A stretch of 64,000 bases of DNA from Lacrimispora amygdalina (GTDB taxonomy: Bacteria; Bacillota; Clostridia; Lachnospirales; Lachnospiraceae). Within the stretch, counting starts at the first letter, position 1. Every line of letters starts with the position of its first letter. The notes below the pieces were generated by a model, which had not been told where the DNA came from, searched no databases, and saw nothing but the letters and a program-made list of their open reading frames with translations. The stretch lies in NCBI RefSeq assembly GCF_900205965.1, contig NZ_OAOF01000002.1, forward strand, positions 62,001 through 126,000, given 5' to 3'. A program made the position numbers and the translations under genes. Of the stretch, positions 9,043 to 18,334 are shown piece after piece.

Positions 9043-9410
9043 TCCTCCAAAATTAAATAAAACAACTCCGTCAGTTCCTCATCCTTCATACCGCAGCTTC
9101 TGCCCTTGCGTATTGCGGCTTCCATATCTGCCTCTACCTCTTTTTTCTTTTCCTCCAGCATAAGTTCCTGACTGGCGTAAGCAATAAAGCTTCCCTTTCC
9201 ATGAACCGTCACGATAAACCCTTCCTGTTCCAGGTTATCATAGGATTTCTTCACAGTTAAAGCACTGATGCGCAGTTCCTTTGCCAAAGTCCGGACAGAC
9301 GGTAGATTATCACCTTCTTTTAACGTACCCTGCATGACTGCTCTCTTAATCTGTTCCGTGATCTGTTCGTACAGGGGCTGCATGGATGAATTATTTATTA
9401 TTATTTTCAT
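9039..9410 (-). CDS. GntR family transcriptional regulator (YtrA-like)
   Basis: Start at 9410 is chosen because AGGAGGGGTGAT directly precedes it; an ATG 13 codons earlier falls inside the operator. Residues 10-75 form the winged helix (PLYEQITEQIKRAVMQGTL, LPSVRTLAKELRISALTVKK), followed by a short helical tail rather than an effector domain, which is the YtrA subfamily plan. It is first in a GntR-ATPase-permease operon and probably represses it from the palindrome immediately upstream. Confidence 0.9.
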   Translation of the reverse strand: MKIIINNSSMQPLYEQITEQIKRAVMQGTLKEGDNLPSVRTLAKELRISALTVKKSYDNLEQEGFIVTVHGKGSFIAYASQELMLEEKKKEVEADMEAAIRKGRSCGMKDEELTELFYLILED

Positions 9411-9427
9411 ATCACCCCTCCTCAATA

Positions 9428-9474
9428 AACAGTATATAACAGTATACAACTGTTGTCAACTGTTATATACTGTT
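9428..9474 (-). promoter_or_regulatory. GntR operator and promoter
   Basis: AACAGTATATAACAGT (9428-9443) and its exact complement (9459-9474) form a 16-bp inverted repeat with a 15-base gap; a smaller palindrome ACAAC-T-GTTGT lies in the gap. A consensus promoter is embedded on the minus strand: TTGACA (9454-9459), 17 bases, TATACT (9431-9436). Repressor binding would cover both elements, so autorepression is inferred. Confidence 0.8.
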
Positions 9475-9494
9475 TGTCATTATTTTCATTCCAT

Positions 9495-9541
9495 AAAAAA
9501 AACGATACACAGGCCTGATCAAACCCGTGTATCGTTTTTTT
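9495..9541 (-). terminator. Terminator of the chemoreceptor gene
   Basis: A 10-bp stem, AACGATACAC (9501-9510) with GTGTATCGTT (9527-9536), is flanked by A and T runs. On the minus strand it follows the stop of the chemoreceptor gene and ends in eight T. Confidence 0.85.
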
Positions 9542-9543
9542 AT

Positions 9544-11220
9544 TTATCTTTTCAGCCGGAACTGACCAAGTAACGCTTTTAGATTCTGTGCCTGTCCGGC
9601 AAGCTCCTGGCTGGAAGCGGAATTTTCTTCCGCAGATGCTGCGCTGTTATCTACCTCCATGGAAATCTGGCCGATTCCATTCTCAATCATTTTAGCAAAT
9701 TTGGCCTGATCCTGGGAAGCGTTTGCTATGCTTCGGACCTTATCCATAATCTGACTGCTTTCCTTTGATACTCCATCTAAATTGACGGCTGCCCGGTCTG
9801 CGAGAACGGTTCCCTCTTCCACTGCTTTTAAAGATGCCTCAATTAAGTCAGAAGAGTTCTTTGCTGCATCTTTACTCTGGCTTGCTAAAAGACTGACCTG
9901 ACCAGCCACGACAGCAAACCCTTTCCCTGCTTCTCCAGCCCTTGCAGCCTCGATAGAAGCATTTAATGCAAGAAGATTGGTCTGCATGGCAATATCATCA
10001 ATGGTTACAATCATCTTACTGATTTCCTCAGAGGTTTTCTTTATACTGCTCATGGCAGCAACCATTTCTTTCATATTCTGGTTCTCTGTATAAATATCCC
10101 GTGCAATCCTCTCCATTTCCAACTGAATCGCCTTTGACAATTCCGCATTTCCACCAATCTGCTCTGTGATACGGGAGACAGACTCTGATAATTCGTTTGC
10201 GATACCCGCCTGGTTTTCAGCTCCTACCGCCAAAATCCGGGCAGACTCTGATATCTGGCTGGAACCATCAGATACCTGATTGGCTGCATGATTCATTTCT
10301 GCAAAACTTCTGGATATTTTTTCCGTAAAACGATGCAGGGAGGTTTCAATATTACTGAAATCTCCGATAAACTCATTGGAAAAGTCAACATTAAAATTGC
10401 CTCCTGCCATCTGCTCCATCACAGTGTCAATTTCCATAATATAGCAGCGGATCTTCTCCATGGAATCTCTCAGCCCCCGTGCCGCCTGTCCGATCTCATC
10501 ATCGGATTCACAGGCAATCTGTGTATGTAAATTTCCTTTTGCAAACTCCTTCGCTGCATTCTGGATCTCTTTTAACGGAACAGCAATGGATTTTGTCAGA
10601 CGTTTTCCCATCAGCAGCGCAATACCAAGGGATATAAGGGAAAAGAATGCCAGACATACGGTTGCCAGATTCTGAACCCTCTGGCTGTTTGTGTATTTGG
10701 CAAGTGCCGCCTCATCTGCCTGAGTACCAGTCTGATCCAGTGCATCAGCCAATACCTCCGATGCGTCGTTAAATGTAGTCTGATAATATTTTACTGCACC
10801 TTTTGTATCATTTTTCTCCAGCATGGATATCAGAGCTGCGGTATCTTTCTGAAAATCAGCAAATGCCTGATCGAGAGCATCCCCCGTCTGTTTATCCTTC
10901 AGATTTTCCTTTATCACTCCTATGTATTTTACTATTTTTTCATATCTGCCTTCTATATCAGCTTTTTGTTCTGCAGTCACAGAATTATCTTCACAAATGG
11001 CGGCCCAGAGGATCCGTTTATTAATCGTCTGAACATCTTTTCGTATCTCCATTTGTTTTTTCGTTGTCTCATACTGAACGCGGTAGAACGTTGTCATATT
11101 ATTGCCAATGTTACGAAAGCTCACCAGCGAAAAGACGGAAGATAGAAAAATAATAAAAACCAGAATTGCAAATACCCATTTCAGCCTCGTAGAAATACTT
11201 AATTTTCCTGCTTTCTTCAT
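9544..11220 (-). CDS. Methyl-accepting chemotaxis protein
   Basis: This 558-residue transmembrane receptor has TM1 at about 13-33, a four-helix-bundle-type extracellular sensor (about 35-185), TM2 at about 187-207, HAMP to about 265, and a cytoplasmic signalling domain containing the hairpin tip (ATQTN-like [20 protein letters not shown]). It would signal through CheA/CheW to the flagellar motor or another output. The ligand is unknown. AGGGGATTTGAG precedes the ATG. It has its own promoter and terminator. Confidence 0.93.
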   Translation of the reverse strand: MKKAGKLSISTRLKWVFAILVFIIFLSSVFSLVSFRNIGNNMTTFYRVQYETTKKQMEIRKDVQTINKRILWAAICEDNSVTAEQKADIEGRYEKIVKYIGVIKENLKDKQTGDALDQAFADFQKDTAALISMLEKNDTKGAVKYYQTTFNDASEVLADALDQTGTQADEAALAKYTNSQRVQNLATVCLAFFSLISLGIALLMGKRLTKSIAVPLKEIQNAAKEFAKGNLHTQIACESDDEIGQAARGLRDSMEKIRCYIMEIDTVMEQMAGGNFNVDFSNEFIGDFSNIETSLHRFTEKISRSFAEMNHAANQVSDGSSQISESARILAVGAENQAGIANELSESVSRITEQIGGNAELSKAIQLEMERIARDIYTENQNMKEMVAAMSSIKKTSEEISKMIVTIDDIAMQTNLLALNASIEAARAGEAGKGFAVVAGQVSLLASQSKDAAKNSSDLIEASLKAVEEGTVLADRAAVNLDGVSKESSQIMDKVRSIANASQDQAKFAKMIENGIGQISMEVDNSAASAEENSASSQELAGQAQNLKALLGQFRLKR

Positions 11221-11267
11221 CTCAAATCCCCTCTTTCGGTTTGTTATTGTAATGTACTTCTAATTCT

Positions 11268-11296
11268 ATTATAGCAACGGAAAAACCCAATTCCAA
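11268..11296 (-). promoter_or_regulatory. Sigma-A-type promoter of the chemoreceptor gene
   Basis: On the minus strand, TTGGAA (11291-11296) and TATAAT (11268-11273) are separated by 17 bases, about 48 bases before the start codon. Confidence 0.7.
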
Positions 11297-11315
11297 CTTA
11301 ATATTCATTCAGAAA

Positions 11316-11355
11316 ACGAGCTATTATCTTAACAAATTGTAAGATAACAACTCGT
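11316..11355 (-). terminator. Terminator of the tocopherol-cyclase-like gene
   Basis: The arms ACGAG...TTATCTTA and TAAGATAA...CTCGT pair with small internal bulges, immediately after the stop of the minus-strand gene at 11360. A short TTTT follows. Confidence 0.6.
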
Positions 11356-11359
11356 CGTG

Positions 11360-12313
11360 TTATAAATCAGCCTCAAAACTAACAGAGCTGCTGGACAGAT
11401 CAAAGATAACTTCTTCTCCTTTATACAGCAGAAATCTGCCCCGCACAAGATGCTCTTCCTTGATTAACCGGCTCATTGCCCCCTGATTGGGCGCCAATAG
11501 TTTATGTGCAAATCGTTTCTCGTCCTTTCGGTTCTGGTTGGAGAGGAATACTTTCAAAACATAGGTTCGCTGTTTTATAATCACAGCAGTCTCTCTTTTA
11601 CTCACCACCCTTGCTCCTAAATAGGTCGCAAACCTGTATTCTTTCCCCTGATACATGATAACGCAGATACAGCCTTCAAACCGGATTCCCAGCCATGGAA
11701 TTATAGCCACAGAAACCAAAACAGAAGCATTTTCCAAAAAGTCATTGCACTGGAGCCAAAGATAACTTTCCGGAAATGACTTTCCCTTATCTCCTTCTAT
11801 ATAACCCAGCCCTCCGCTAAAATCCACAATCCTGCCGTTCAGTCTGATCTTTCCCGACAGCCTGTGTGACATGCTGATGATCTCATGCTTGCATTCCATA
11901 AAAGGCATGATCTGAAAGGGCCCCATAATAGAATACCGGATTGGGGTGACAGGACCAAAACGTACAATTCCCTGCAGTGAAAGTTCCTCTGTCTTTATAT
12001 TCACCTTTACCCCTTTTCGGGAAAAAATGTTATTATCCAGCATAATCATCTGCTGCCTTCGGTCAATCAGGAAATCCTCTTCCTTAAAATCAAGACAGCA
12101 GGCTCTTTCGTTCCATATGACCTGAACAAAGGGATAGCTTTTCCCCCTGCCATCCATGCTAAGTCCGGGAATCAGTGCAAGAACCGTATCTTTGTTCTGC
12201 ATTTTAAAGTACCAGCCTGCAAAAAATTTCCGTTTTTTTATACAACAAAGATTCATACAGATATCTCTCATGCTGTCTCTGAATACTGCGAAGCTGGTTT
12301 TTACATCTGGCAT
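11360..12313 (-). CDS. Tocopherol cyclase-like family protein
   Basis: This 317-residue soluble protein matches the tocopherol-cyclase-like family (PF14249 type) seen in many Clostridia: FFAGWYFKMQN near residue 31, and GYIEGDKGKSFPESYLWLQC near 170, the family's hallmark. Plants use the family to cyclise prenylated quinols, but this bacterium is not expected to make tocopherol, so the actual substrate, perhaps a lipid or prenyl compound, is unknown. No signal peptide or membrane segment is seen. AGGAGG stands 10 bases before the ATG. It is a single-gene unit with its own terminator, downstream of ldh. Confidence 0.8.
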   Translation of the reverse strand: MPDVKTSFAVFRDSMRDICMNLCCIKKRKFFAGWYFKMQNKDTVLALIPGLSMDGRGKSYPFVQVIWNERACCLDFKEEDFLIDRRQQMIMLDNNIFSRKGVKVNIKTEELSLQGIVRFGPVTPIRYSIMGPFQIMPFMECKHEIISMSHRLSGKIRLNGRIVDFSGGLGYIEGDKGKSFPESYLWLQCNDFLENASVLVSVAIIPWLGIRFEGCICVIMYQGKEYRFATYLGARVVSKRETAVIIKQRTYVLKVFLSNQNRKDEKRFAHKLLAPNQGAMSRLIKEEHLVRGRFLLYKGEEVIFDLSSSSVSFEADL

Positions 12314-12385
12314 TTAGCGCAATCCTCCTGACTTCCATCGTCTAATCATATGGTTGCCAGATATGCCAGATCATAGTCAGGAAAA

Positions 12386-13330
12386 TCAGCTAAATATAAA
12401 ATTATTGCGAAGTATCTCCACAGACTGATGAAACTTATCCAGTTCCTCGTCCGTCATATGGATCTCCAGTATATCTGCGGCACCGGTACGGTTTAAGATC
12501 GTGGGCACTCCTGCAAAGACATCCGTCTCCCCATATTCTCCCTCCAGTAACGTGGATACTGGAATAATACGGTTCTCATCGTAAAGAATTGCCTTTATGA
12601 TTCCGGCACATGCCGTAGCTATTCCATAATAGGTAGTTCCTTTCCTATTATAGATCTCCCAGCCTTCCCTGGTTGTCTTCTTTACAATTTCATCAAGATC
12701 TACGTCACCCACAAGATCTTTATTATCATGAATGATATCATTGAATGATTTGCCGGCTACGGTCACAATAGACCAGGGAACCATCTGGGAATCTCCGTGT
12801 TCTCCCATGGAATAGGCATAGACACTTCTGGGATCCACGTTCACCAGCTCTGCTATAAAATTCTGAAGTCTTGACGTATCTAAGGAGCTGCCTGTACCGA
12901 TTACCTGATTCTTTGGAAGTCCGGACAGCTTATAAACATAGTGGGCAATGATATCAACCGGATTGGATACTACAATGAAAATTCCATCAAAACCACTTGC
13001 CATGACAGGTTCAACGATGGTTTTTACAATTTTGGCACTGACCTCCAGCGTATCCAGTCTGGTCTGTCCTTTCTGGGGTGGCGCTCCTGCTGTAATTACC
13101 ATGATATCCACATCCGAGCAATCTGAATAACTGGCTGTACGCACTTTCACATTACGGTCCAGATATTTGATTGTATCCCTTAAATCAAGTACCTCGCCCA
13201 ATGCTCTTTCTTCGTTGATATCAATCATTAAAATTTCGTCACAAACTCCCTGGGTTACCAGGCTGAATGCAGTGGAGGACCCTACCAGTCCGCAACCTAC
13301 AACAGCTACTTTTGATTTTTTGATCTTCAT
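12386..13330 (-). CDS. ldh: L-lactate dehydrogenase family (LDH/MDH fold)
   Basis: This 314-residue NAD-dependent 2-hydroxyacid dehydrogenase interconverts pyruvate and L-lactate, regenerating NAD in fermentation. The Rossmann motif VGCGLVGSSTAF is near residue 12, the NAD-selecting aspartate is in MIDINEERALG, substrate-binding Arg is in LDTSRLQNF, catalytic His in GEHGDS, and the LDH-type Thr in KGTTYYGIA. The specificity loop reads AGAPPQKGQTRLD rather than the usual ANQKPGETRLD: Gln102 is replaced by Pro, so substrate preference is less sure than the family call. AGAGGGA precedes the ATG. Confidence 0.85.
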   Translation of the reverse strand: MKIKKSKVAVVGCGLVGSSTAFSLVTQGVCDEILMIDINEERALGEVLDLRDTIKYLDRNVKVRTASYSDCSDVDIMVITAGAPPQKGQTRLDTLEVSAKIVKTIVEPVMASGFDGIFIVVSNPVDIIAHYVYKLSGLPKNQVIGTGSSLDTSRLQNFIAELVNVDPRSVYAYSMGEHGDSQMVPWSIVTVAGKSFNDIIHDNKDLVGDVDLDEIVKKTTREGWEIYNRKGTTYYGIATACAGIIKAILYDENRIIPVSTLLEGEYGETDVFAGVPTILNRTGAADILEIHMTDEELDKFHQSVEILRNNFIFS

Positions 13331-13383
13331 GTGTTATTCCCTCTCTGAACGGTGTCATAATAACTGATTTTTATTACATAAAA

Positions 13384-13417
13384 TAGAGATAGTGCCTCCT
13401 TTGGCTCTATCTCTATC
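13384..13417 (-). terminator. Terminator of the soluble chemoreceptor gene
   Basis: ATAGAGATAG (13384-13393) pairs with CTATCTCTAT (13408-13417), extended by GCC/GGC. It lies just past the stop at 13430 on the minus strand, followed by ATTTTATG. Confidence 0.7.
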
Positions 13418-13429
13418 TCTTTAGCGGCT

Positions 13430-14263
13430 TTACAGATGCTCAAGAAGTGATTCCAGCTGCTTTGCTGTTCCGTTTAATTCCTCAATGGAATTGAGTATCT
13501 TTTGAAATTCTTCCGTTTCCTTTGTAAAAATCCGATTGGATTCGTTGATCCGGGTGTTAATCGTGGTAATGGAGGCATTGATACTTTTCAACACTCCGTC
13601 GATCTGACCGATGGATTCGCTGGTGGAGGCCGACATCTTACGGATCTCTCCTGCGACTACGGAAAAGCCTCTTCCTGCTTCTCCCGCCCTTGCTGCCTCA
13701 ATGGCTGCATTCAGTCCCAGTAAATTGGACTGGGTTGCCACGTCCTTAACAAAATCCAGAATGGAATCTGTATTCTTTGTACTTTCATTGGCTTCTGACA
13801 CTTTAACCGATATCTCACCGTTCATATCCTTAAGCTGTTCAATTCCCTTGCTCACATCATTGGTAGATTCGGTAATCTGGTTAGCACCATCCGTCAGCCT
13901 GTTGATCAATTCAATTAAGTTGTTCCTCTTTTCCAGACTTCTTCCTAAAGTCAGGACACCAATCACCTTGTTCTTTTCGGTTATGGGAACTGCATAGGAT
14001 TTGAATGGAATGCCATATACAGCTGCAGGCACATCTTTTATAATCACTCTGCCAAAATCTAATGCCTCCCTGATTGCTCCTCCTGCAGGAACAATGTCAC
14101 CGGGATTAATATGAAATTTCAGCTTACTGCCATTTCTTACTGTAATGAACTTCTCTGTATCGGTTAATGCAAAAGATACATCATCATCAAATAAATTCAT
14201 TAAATATGGTATAACAGAATAAAAAGAATCCAGTATTTCATTTCCAGTCACTGAACTGTCCAT
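13430..14263 (-). CDS. Soluble methyl-accepting chemotaxis-type protein
   Basis: This receptor-like protein of about 277 residues has no membrane segment. Residues 1-115 form a small sensor-like domain (FALTDTEKFITVRNGSKLKF, VPITEKNKVIGVLTLGRSLE) of PAS/GAF-like appearance. Residues 120-277 form a shortened MCP signalling domain with the tip DVATQSNLLGLNAAIEAARA. The start MDSSVTGNE at 14263 is preferred because GGGGGATTACGAAAG precedes it; the frame is open 23 codons further. Cytosolic redox or metabolite sensing is inferred. Confidence 0.85.
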   Translation of the reverse strand: MDSSVTGNEILDSFYSVIPYLMNLFDDDVSFALTDTEKFITVRNGSKLKFHINPGDIVPAGGAIREALDFGRVIIKDVPAAVYGIPFKSYAVPITEKNKVIGVLTLGRSLEKRNNLIELINRLTDGANQITESTNDVSKGIEQLKDMNGEISVKVSEANESTKNTDSILDFVKDVATQSNLLGLNAAIEAARAGEAGRGFSVVAGEIRKMSASTSESIGQIDGVLKSINASITTINTRINESNRIFTKETEEFQKILNSIEELNGTAKQLESLLEHL

Positions 14264-14384
14264 CTTTCGTAATCCCCCTTTTTTTGAAATCATCTGGTTC
14301 CTGCCCATATGTAACAGGATGATGAATTCCAAGCATATTACTTATTTTATTACATTCCATGATTTATGTCAATAAAACTGCTTT

Positions 14385-16529
14385 TTATGTTATGGAACGA
14401 ATTATTCTTGTTCCCATTCTGCTTAATAACTCATTCGTTATGGTACCTGCCTTGTCTGCAACCATAACAGCAGATAAACTATTACTATTATCTGTACCAA
14501 TTAATGTTGCAGTCATTCCAACAGCAACATCCCGTATGTCAGTTACATCAACAGCAAGTTGATCCATACAAATTCTTCCCACAATAGGGACTGTATAACC
14601 CCCGATTAAAACTTCTCCATTTTCACTGGACAGATTTCTTGGAACACCATCCGCATACCCTATAGAAAGGATTGCAATCAGGCTGTCTCTTTTTGCAACA
14701 AATGATCTCCCATAGCCAACGCTTTCACCGCTTCTTACAGCCCTCATAAGTATAACTTGTGACTTTAATGAAAGAACAGGCCGTAAATCAAGATGTAAAT
14801 GAGGATTGTCATGGGGAGAACTTAAAACTCCGTATAACGCTATTCCAGCCCGCACATAATCACATTTTAGCTCCGGGTAATTTAAGAGTCCATAACTGCT
14901 CTGTATATGAATTGGGGGAGGCTCTATACCAGCCATTCTTATACGTTCAAGCAGTTGATAAAAGCTGGAAATCTGCATTTTCGTAAAGCTGACATCTTCC
15001 GCTTTAAGACTGTCTGAAACACAAAGATGGGTAAAAATACCGCATACATATATTTTCTTGTCCCTAAGCACCTTTAAAATGTCATCAACATCACTGGCTG
15101 CAAATCCAAGACGGTGCATTCCTGTGTCAACTTTTATGTGTGTCTTAATCTTATATCCCTGATTAGCCAGAAAGCCTGCATACTCTAAGCTAATCAATGT
15201 CTGCGTAAGTTTGTATTTATAAAGTTCTCTGGCTCGTGCAGGATTTGTATAGCCAAGAATTAATATTTCTCCCTCAATTCCATGTCGGCGTAACGCAATA
15301 CCTTCATCAATAGCAGCAACCGCAAACGATTTTACTCCCATGCGGCTGACAGCCGCAGATACTTCAAAACTTCCGTGTCCGTAAGCGTCTGCCTTTACGA
15401 CTGCCATCAACTCACAACCTTCAGGCATCGCTTTTCTTAAAACTTTAACATTATGACTTAAATTATTTAAATCAATTTCTATCCAGGCTCTTTCTTTATT
15501 TATGACACTTGCTTTTGTTTTCGTATTACTATTCTTAACTTTATAAAGCGCCAGAACAGACAATACTGCAAATGAAGTGGATGTAATACTGACTGCCAGA
15601 TAATGCACAACACTGTTTTCAACAAGCAATGTTTGTAATCCAAGCAGCTTAGCAAACAAACGAACGACAACAATCATCATTGGATGAATTATATAAATGA
15701 CCAGTGTTGCTGTTCTTAAGAATGCTCTTTGATGTCCTTTCCAAAAGGTCAGAGTATGAAACAGGAAATACATACACGGCAGGAGAAGAATATACATACT
15801 GTCGTGCCTCTGCACTCCTAACCTGTGCAGCAACAGCCCTTCACTAAACAATAACAGGACAGAGACTAAAAGGCCAATCAGGCTTTTTTTCAATGAAGTA
15901 CGAAAAGGCTTATCGGCAATCATACCGCCAAGCACAAAGAACACGGGAGCAAAGAATACTCCGTTCCTCGTATAGTCTGACACCTGAAAAACGTAACCAT
16001 AAAACGCTTTTAACAAAGGTAATTTTTCAGAGATCCCATAATAGCTGTCACCAAATAAGCCAATCACATAGAAAGCCGAAGTAATCATCAATGCTTTTTT
16101 GAAACCTGTCTTTTTTACGAATAACCATGCAAGCATTGCACCGATAACAGACGCAGGAAGATACCACAAATGATACAGCGTTCCATCAAACAGAAGATCT
16201 TTTATGATGTTGGGCAGCAGATGATCCATTGCAAAATAGCCATTATAGATATTTATGGGAATGTAAATGACAATAGAAACCGCATATATAAGTACCGTTT
16301 TTTTAACAAAAGCCCTTAGCTTATCGTCATTATAATTGTATTTAGAAATAAGAAAAAATCCCGAAGTCATAAGAAAAAAAGGCACAGCAACGCGGGATAT
16401 TATCCGGGTAAGTATAAAATCGCCTGTTTGGCTGTATGAAGATAAGGGGGAGGTATGAATTGCGATTATCAAAAAAGCTGCAACAACTCTAAAAATATCA
16501 ATCCCCTTATAATATTTAGTATGATTCAT
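14385..16529 (-). CDS. vanT: VanT-type membrane-bound serine/alanine racemase
   Basis: The 714-residue fusion starts with an acyltransferase_3-type membrane domain of about ten segments (residues 1-330, YYKGIDIFRVVAAFLIIAIH at the start) and ends with an alanine-racemase domain (about 345-714). The PLP lysine is in LMAVVKADAYGHG and the catalytic tyrosine segment is SVGYGRSF. In vanC/E/G clusters this enzyme supplies D-serine for the D-Ala-D-Ser ligase. GGAGG stands 7 bases before the ATG. It overlaps the 3' end of vanXY by 14 bases and is last in the resistance operon. Confidence 0.93.
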   Translation of the reverse strand: MNHTKYYKGIDIFRVVAAFLIIAIHTSPLSSYSQTGDFILTRIISRVAVPFFLMTSGFFLISKYNYNDDKLRAFVKKTVLIYAVSIVIYIPINIYNGYFAMDHLLPNIIKDLLFDGTLYHLWYLPASVIGAMLAWLFVKKTGFKKALMITSAFYVIGLFGDSYYGISEKLPLLKAFYGYVFQVSDYTRNGVFFAPVFFVLGGMIADKPFRTSLKKSLIGLLVSVLLLFSEGLLLHRLGVQRHDSMYILLLPCMYFLFHTLTFWKGHQRAFLRTATLVIYIIHPMMIVVVRLFAKLLGLQTLLVENSVVHYLAVSITSTSFAVLSVLALYKVKNSNTKTKASVINKERAWIEIDLNNLSHNVKVLRKAMPEGCELMAVVKADAYGHGSFEVSAAVSRMGVKSFAVAAIDEGIALRRHGIEGEILILGYTNPARARELYKYKLTQTLISLEYAGFLANQGYKIKTHIKVDTGMHRLGFAASDVDDILKVLRDKKIYVCGIFTHLCVSDSLKAEDVSFTKMQISSFYQLLERIRMAGIEPPPIHIQSSYGLLNYPELKCDYVRAGIALYGVLSSPHDNPHLHLDLRPVLSLKSQVILMRAVRSGESVGYGRSFVAKRDSLIAILSIGYADGVPRNLSSENGEVLIGGYTVPIVGRICMDQLAVDVTDIRDVAVGMTATLIGTDNSNSLSAVMVADKAGTITNELLSRMGTRIIRSIT

Positions 16530-17286
16530 TCCTGTTCCTCCAAAGTGTCACAATAAAACCATCGATGTTATTTCCCGACACCAGATATACTGCTTTTTCT
16601 GGCAGAGAAAATGTCGTTTTTGCCCCTTTAGCAGCCATAACATAATAAACTTCGATACTTTTATCATTCATATGTGTCAGTAAGCGCTTCCCATTGCCTG
16701 GAAATTGTTTGATAAAATCAATGTATTCTTCCAGAGTTAATTTTTTTTCAATCATAATTTGGGAATGAGGGTATCCCACATATCGAAAATGCCAGGGTTC
16801 ATGAGCAATACCCGTAATTTGTTCTTTACCGCTGGGGTATCGTTCTATAAATCCATAATGAGGAGCAATTCTACGAAACTTATCACAAATACCTTCATAC
16901 GGAAATTCAGGACAAATAAAATCAATTTCATCTTTTTTTAATCCCAGGTCAATAGCAAGTCCCGTCTGATGCTCACTATGATATGGAAGTGCTACAAATT
17001 TTCGTGTGAAATCCTCTCCGCTTTCCTGACGAGAGGTTTCATATATTTTTGTCTGCTCATTTGCAGAGCGGTATCCACTTACAGGAACAATTTCATTTGA
17101 GCAGCCGATCTTTTCAAAAATAAGCTGAAAAACATTGGCAGCTTTCCGCATCATAAGAATATTGGGATATTCTGCGGTGGCCGGCGTTAAATCCGTTCCA
17201 TCAACGTTCTGTACCGGGTATTTTGCATTTACAAGAATCAGATTTCCAGCATGTATTTCTTTATTTGATAATGTAATAGTGGTCAT
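16516..17286 (-). CDS. vanXY: VanXY-type D,D-dipeptidase/D,D-carboxypeptidase
   Basis: This 256-residue VanY/VanXY-family zinc peptidase would hydrolyse D-Ala-D-Ala dipeptide and pentapeptide ends, removing the vancomycin target. Zinc ligands are visible in SEHQTGLAIDLG (His106, Asp113) and EPWHFRYVG (Glu163, His166). There is no membrane anchor, as expected of VanXY-type enzymes acting in the cytoplasm. It starts two bases after the vanG stop with only a weak ribosome site, so translational coupling is likely. The last 50 residues are a family-typical extension. Confidence 0.92.
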   Translation of the reverse strand: MTTITLSNKEIHAGNLILVNAKYPVQNVDGTDLTPATAEYPNILMMRKAANVFQLIFEKIGCSNEIVPVSGYRSANEQTKIYETSRQESGEDFTRKFVALPYHSEHQTGLAIDLGLKKDEIDFICPEFPYEGICDKFRRIAPHYGFIERYPSGKEQITGIAHEPWHFRYVGYPHSQIMIEKKLTLEEYIDFIKQFPGNGKRLLTHMNDKSIEVYYVMAAKGAKTTFSLPEKAVYLVSGNNIDGFIVTLWRNRNESY

Positions 17287-17288
17287 CG

Positions 17289-18332
17289 TTATATATACAA
17301 CCCAATCAGTTTGTCCAGAATTTCTTCAAAGGACATACCAATTCCTTTCATCATATTTGGATATCGGCTATGAGATGTAAACCCGGGGATTGTATTAACC
17401 TCGTTAAAAACAATTTCGCCGTTTGGTTTCAGGAACATGTCAACTCTTGCAAATCCAGAACAACCAAGCGTTTTATAAATTGTTTCTGCCGTTTCCTGTA
17501 TTCGTTTTTCACATGCGGAATCTATTCTGGCAGGCATATAAATTTTAGAAGTTTTCAAGGTGTATTTTTCAGTATAATCAAAAAATCCGTCAGTCAGTTC
17601 TATTTCGTCAACTTTACCTATCATTAAATCATCTATACCTAAAACAGCACAGCCCACCTCAAATCCTGGGATGTTTTCTTCAATGATAACCGCATCATCG
17701 TGTTCAAACGCAGCGTCAACTGCCTGTTGTAACTCAGTTTCATTATATATTTTAGTTATACCAAACGACGAACCTGCCCTGACTGGCTTTACAAAAAGCG
17801 GATAGGTAAGTTCCGATGATTTTTTCAGCAGTTCATAATTAACAGGCTGCTTAAATACCATTGATTTTGGAACTGCAATACCTGCGGCACAAACAAGCCG
17901 ATGTGCCATATCTTTATCCATACACAGTGCGGAAGAGAGCATATTACAGCCGATTACCGGTATGCCTGCAAGCTCAAACAATCCTTGTACCGTTCCATCT
18001 TCTCCGTACCTGCCGTGCAGTACGGGAAAAGCAAAATTAAGTTTTATCACCCTGCTTTCGCCCTGCACAAACTCTATAATGCCGCCTGTTGTCCGATTTT
18101 GCGAAACTACAACAGGAATAAGATTACTGGAATCTTCAATCCAGGTATTATCAGGTATTTTATTAAAATTGCCGCTGTAATGATACCAATTACCTTGTTG
18201 TGTGATTCCAATAGGGACAATATCATACTTCTCAACATTCAAGTTTTTAAGAATGGAAAATGCCGACTGTAATGACACTTCATATTCTGTTGAATGCCCT
18301 CCAAATATTACTGCTATTCTATTCTTTTGCAT
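17289..18332 (-). CDS. vanG: D-Ala-D-Ser ligase, VanG type
   Basis: This 347-residue ATP-grasp ligase closely resembles VanG: start KNRIAVIFGGHSTEYEVSLQ, FVKPVRAGSSFGITK, the omega loop EKYTLKTSKIYMPA, and GFARVDMFLKPNGEIVFNEV. The omega loop is of the D-Ala-D-Ser type and lacks the His seen in D-Ala-D-Lac ligases. It makes D-Ala-D-Ser for peptidoglycan precursors, lowering vancomycin affinity. The start lies two bases after the vanY remnant's stop, and the remnant's AAAGGAAA acts as ribosome site. Full length and apparently intact. Confidence 0.94.
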   Translation of the reverse strand: MQKNRIAVIFGGHSTEYEVSLQSAFSILKNLNVEKYDIVPIGITQQGNWYHYSGNFNKIPDNTWIEDSSNLIPVVVSQNRTTGGIIEFVQGESRVIKLNFAFPVLHGRYGEDGTVQGLFELAGIPVIGCNMLSSALCMDKDMAHRLVCAAGIAVPKSMVFKQPVNYELLKKSSELTYPLFVKPVRAGSSFGITKIYNETELQQAVDAAFEHDDAVIIEENIPGFEVGCAVLGIDDLMIGKVDEIELTDGFFDYTEKYTLKTSKIYMPARIDSACEKRIQETAETIYKTLGCSGFARVDMFLKPNGEIVFNEVNTIPGFTSHSRYPNMMKGIGMSFEEILDKLIGLYI

Positions 18333-18334
18333 TT

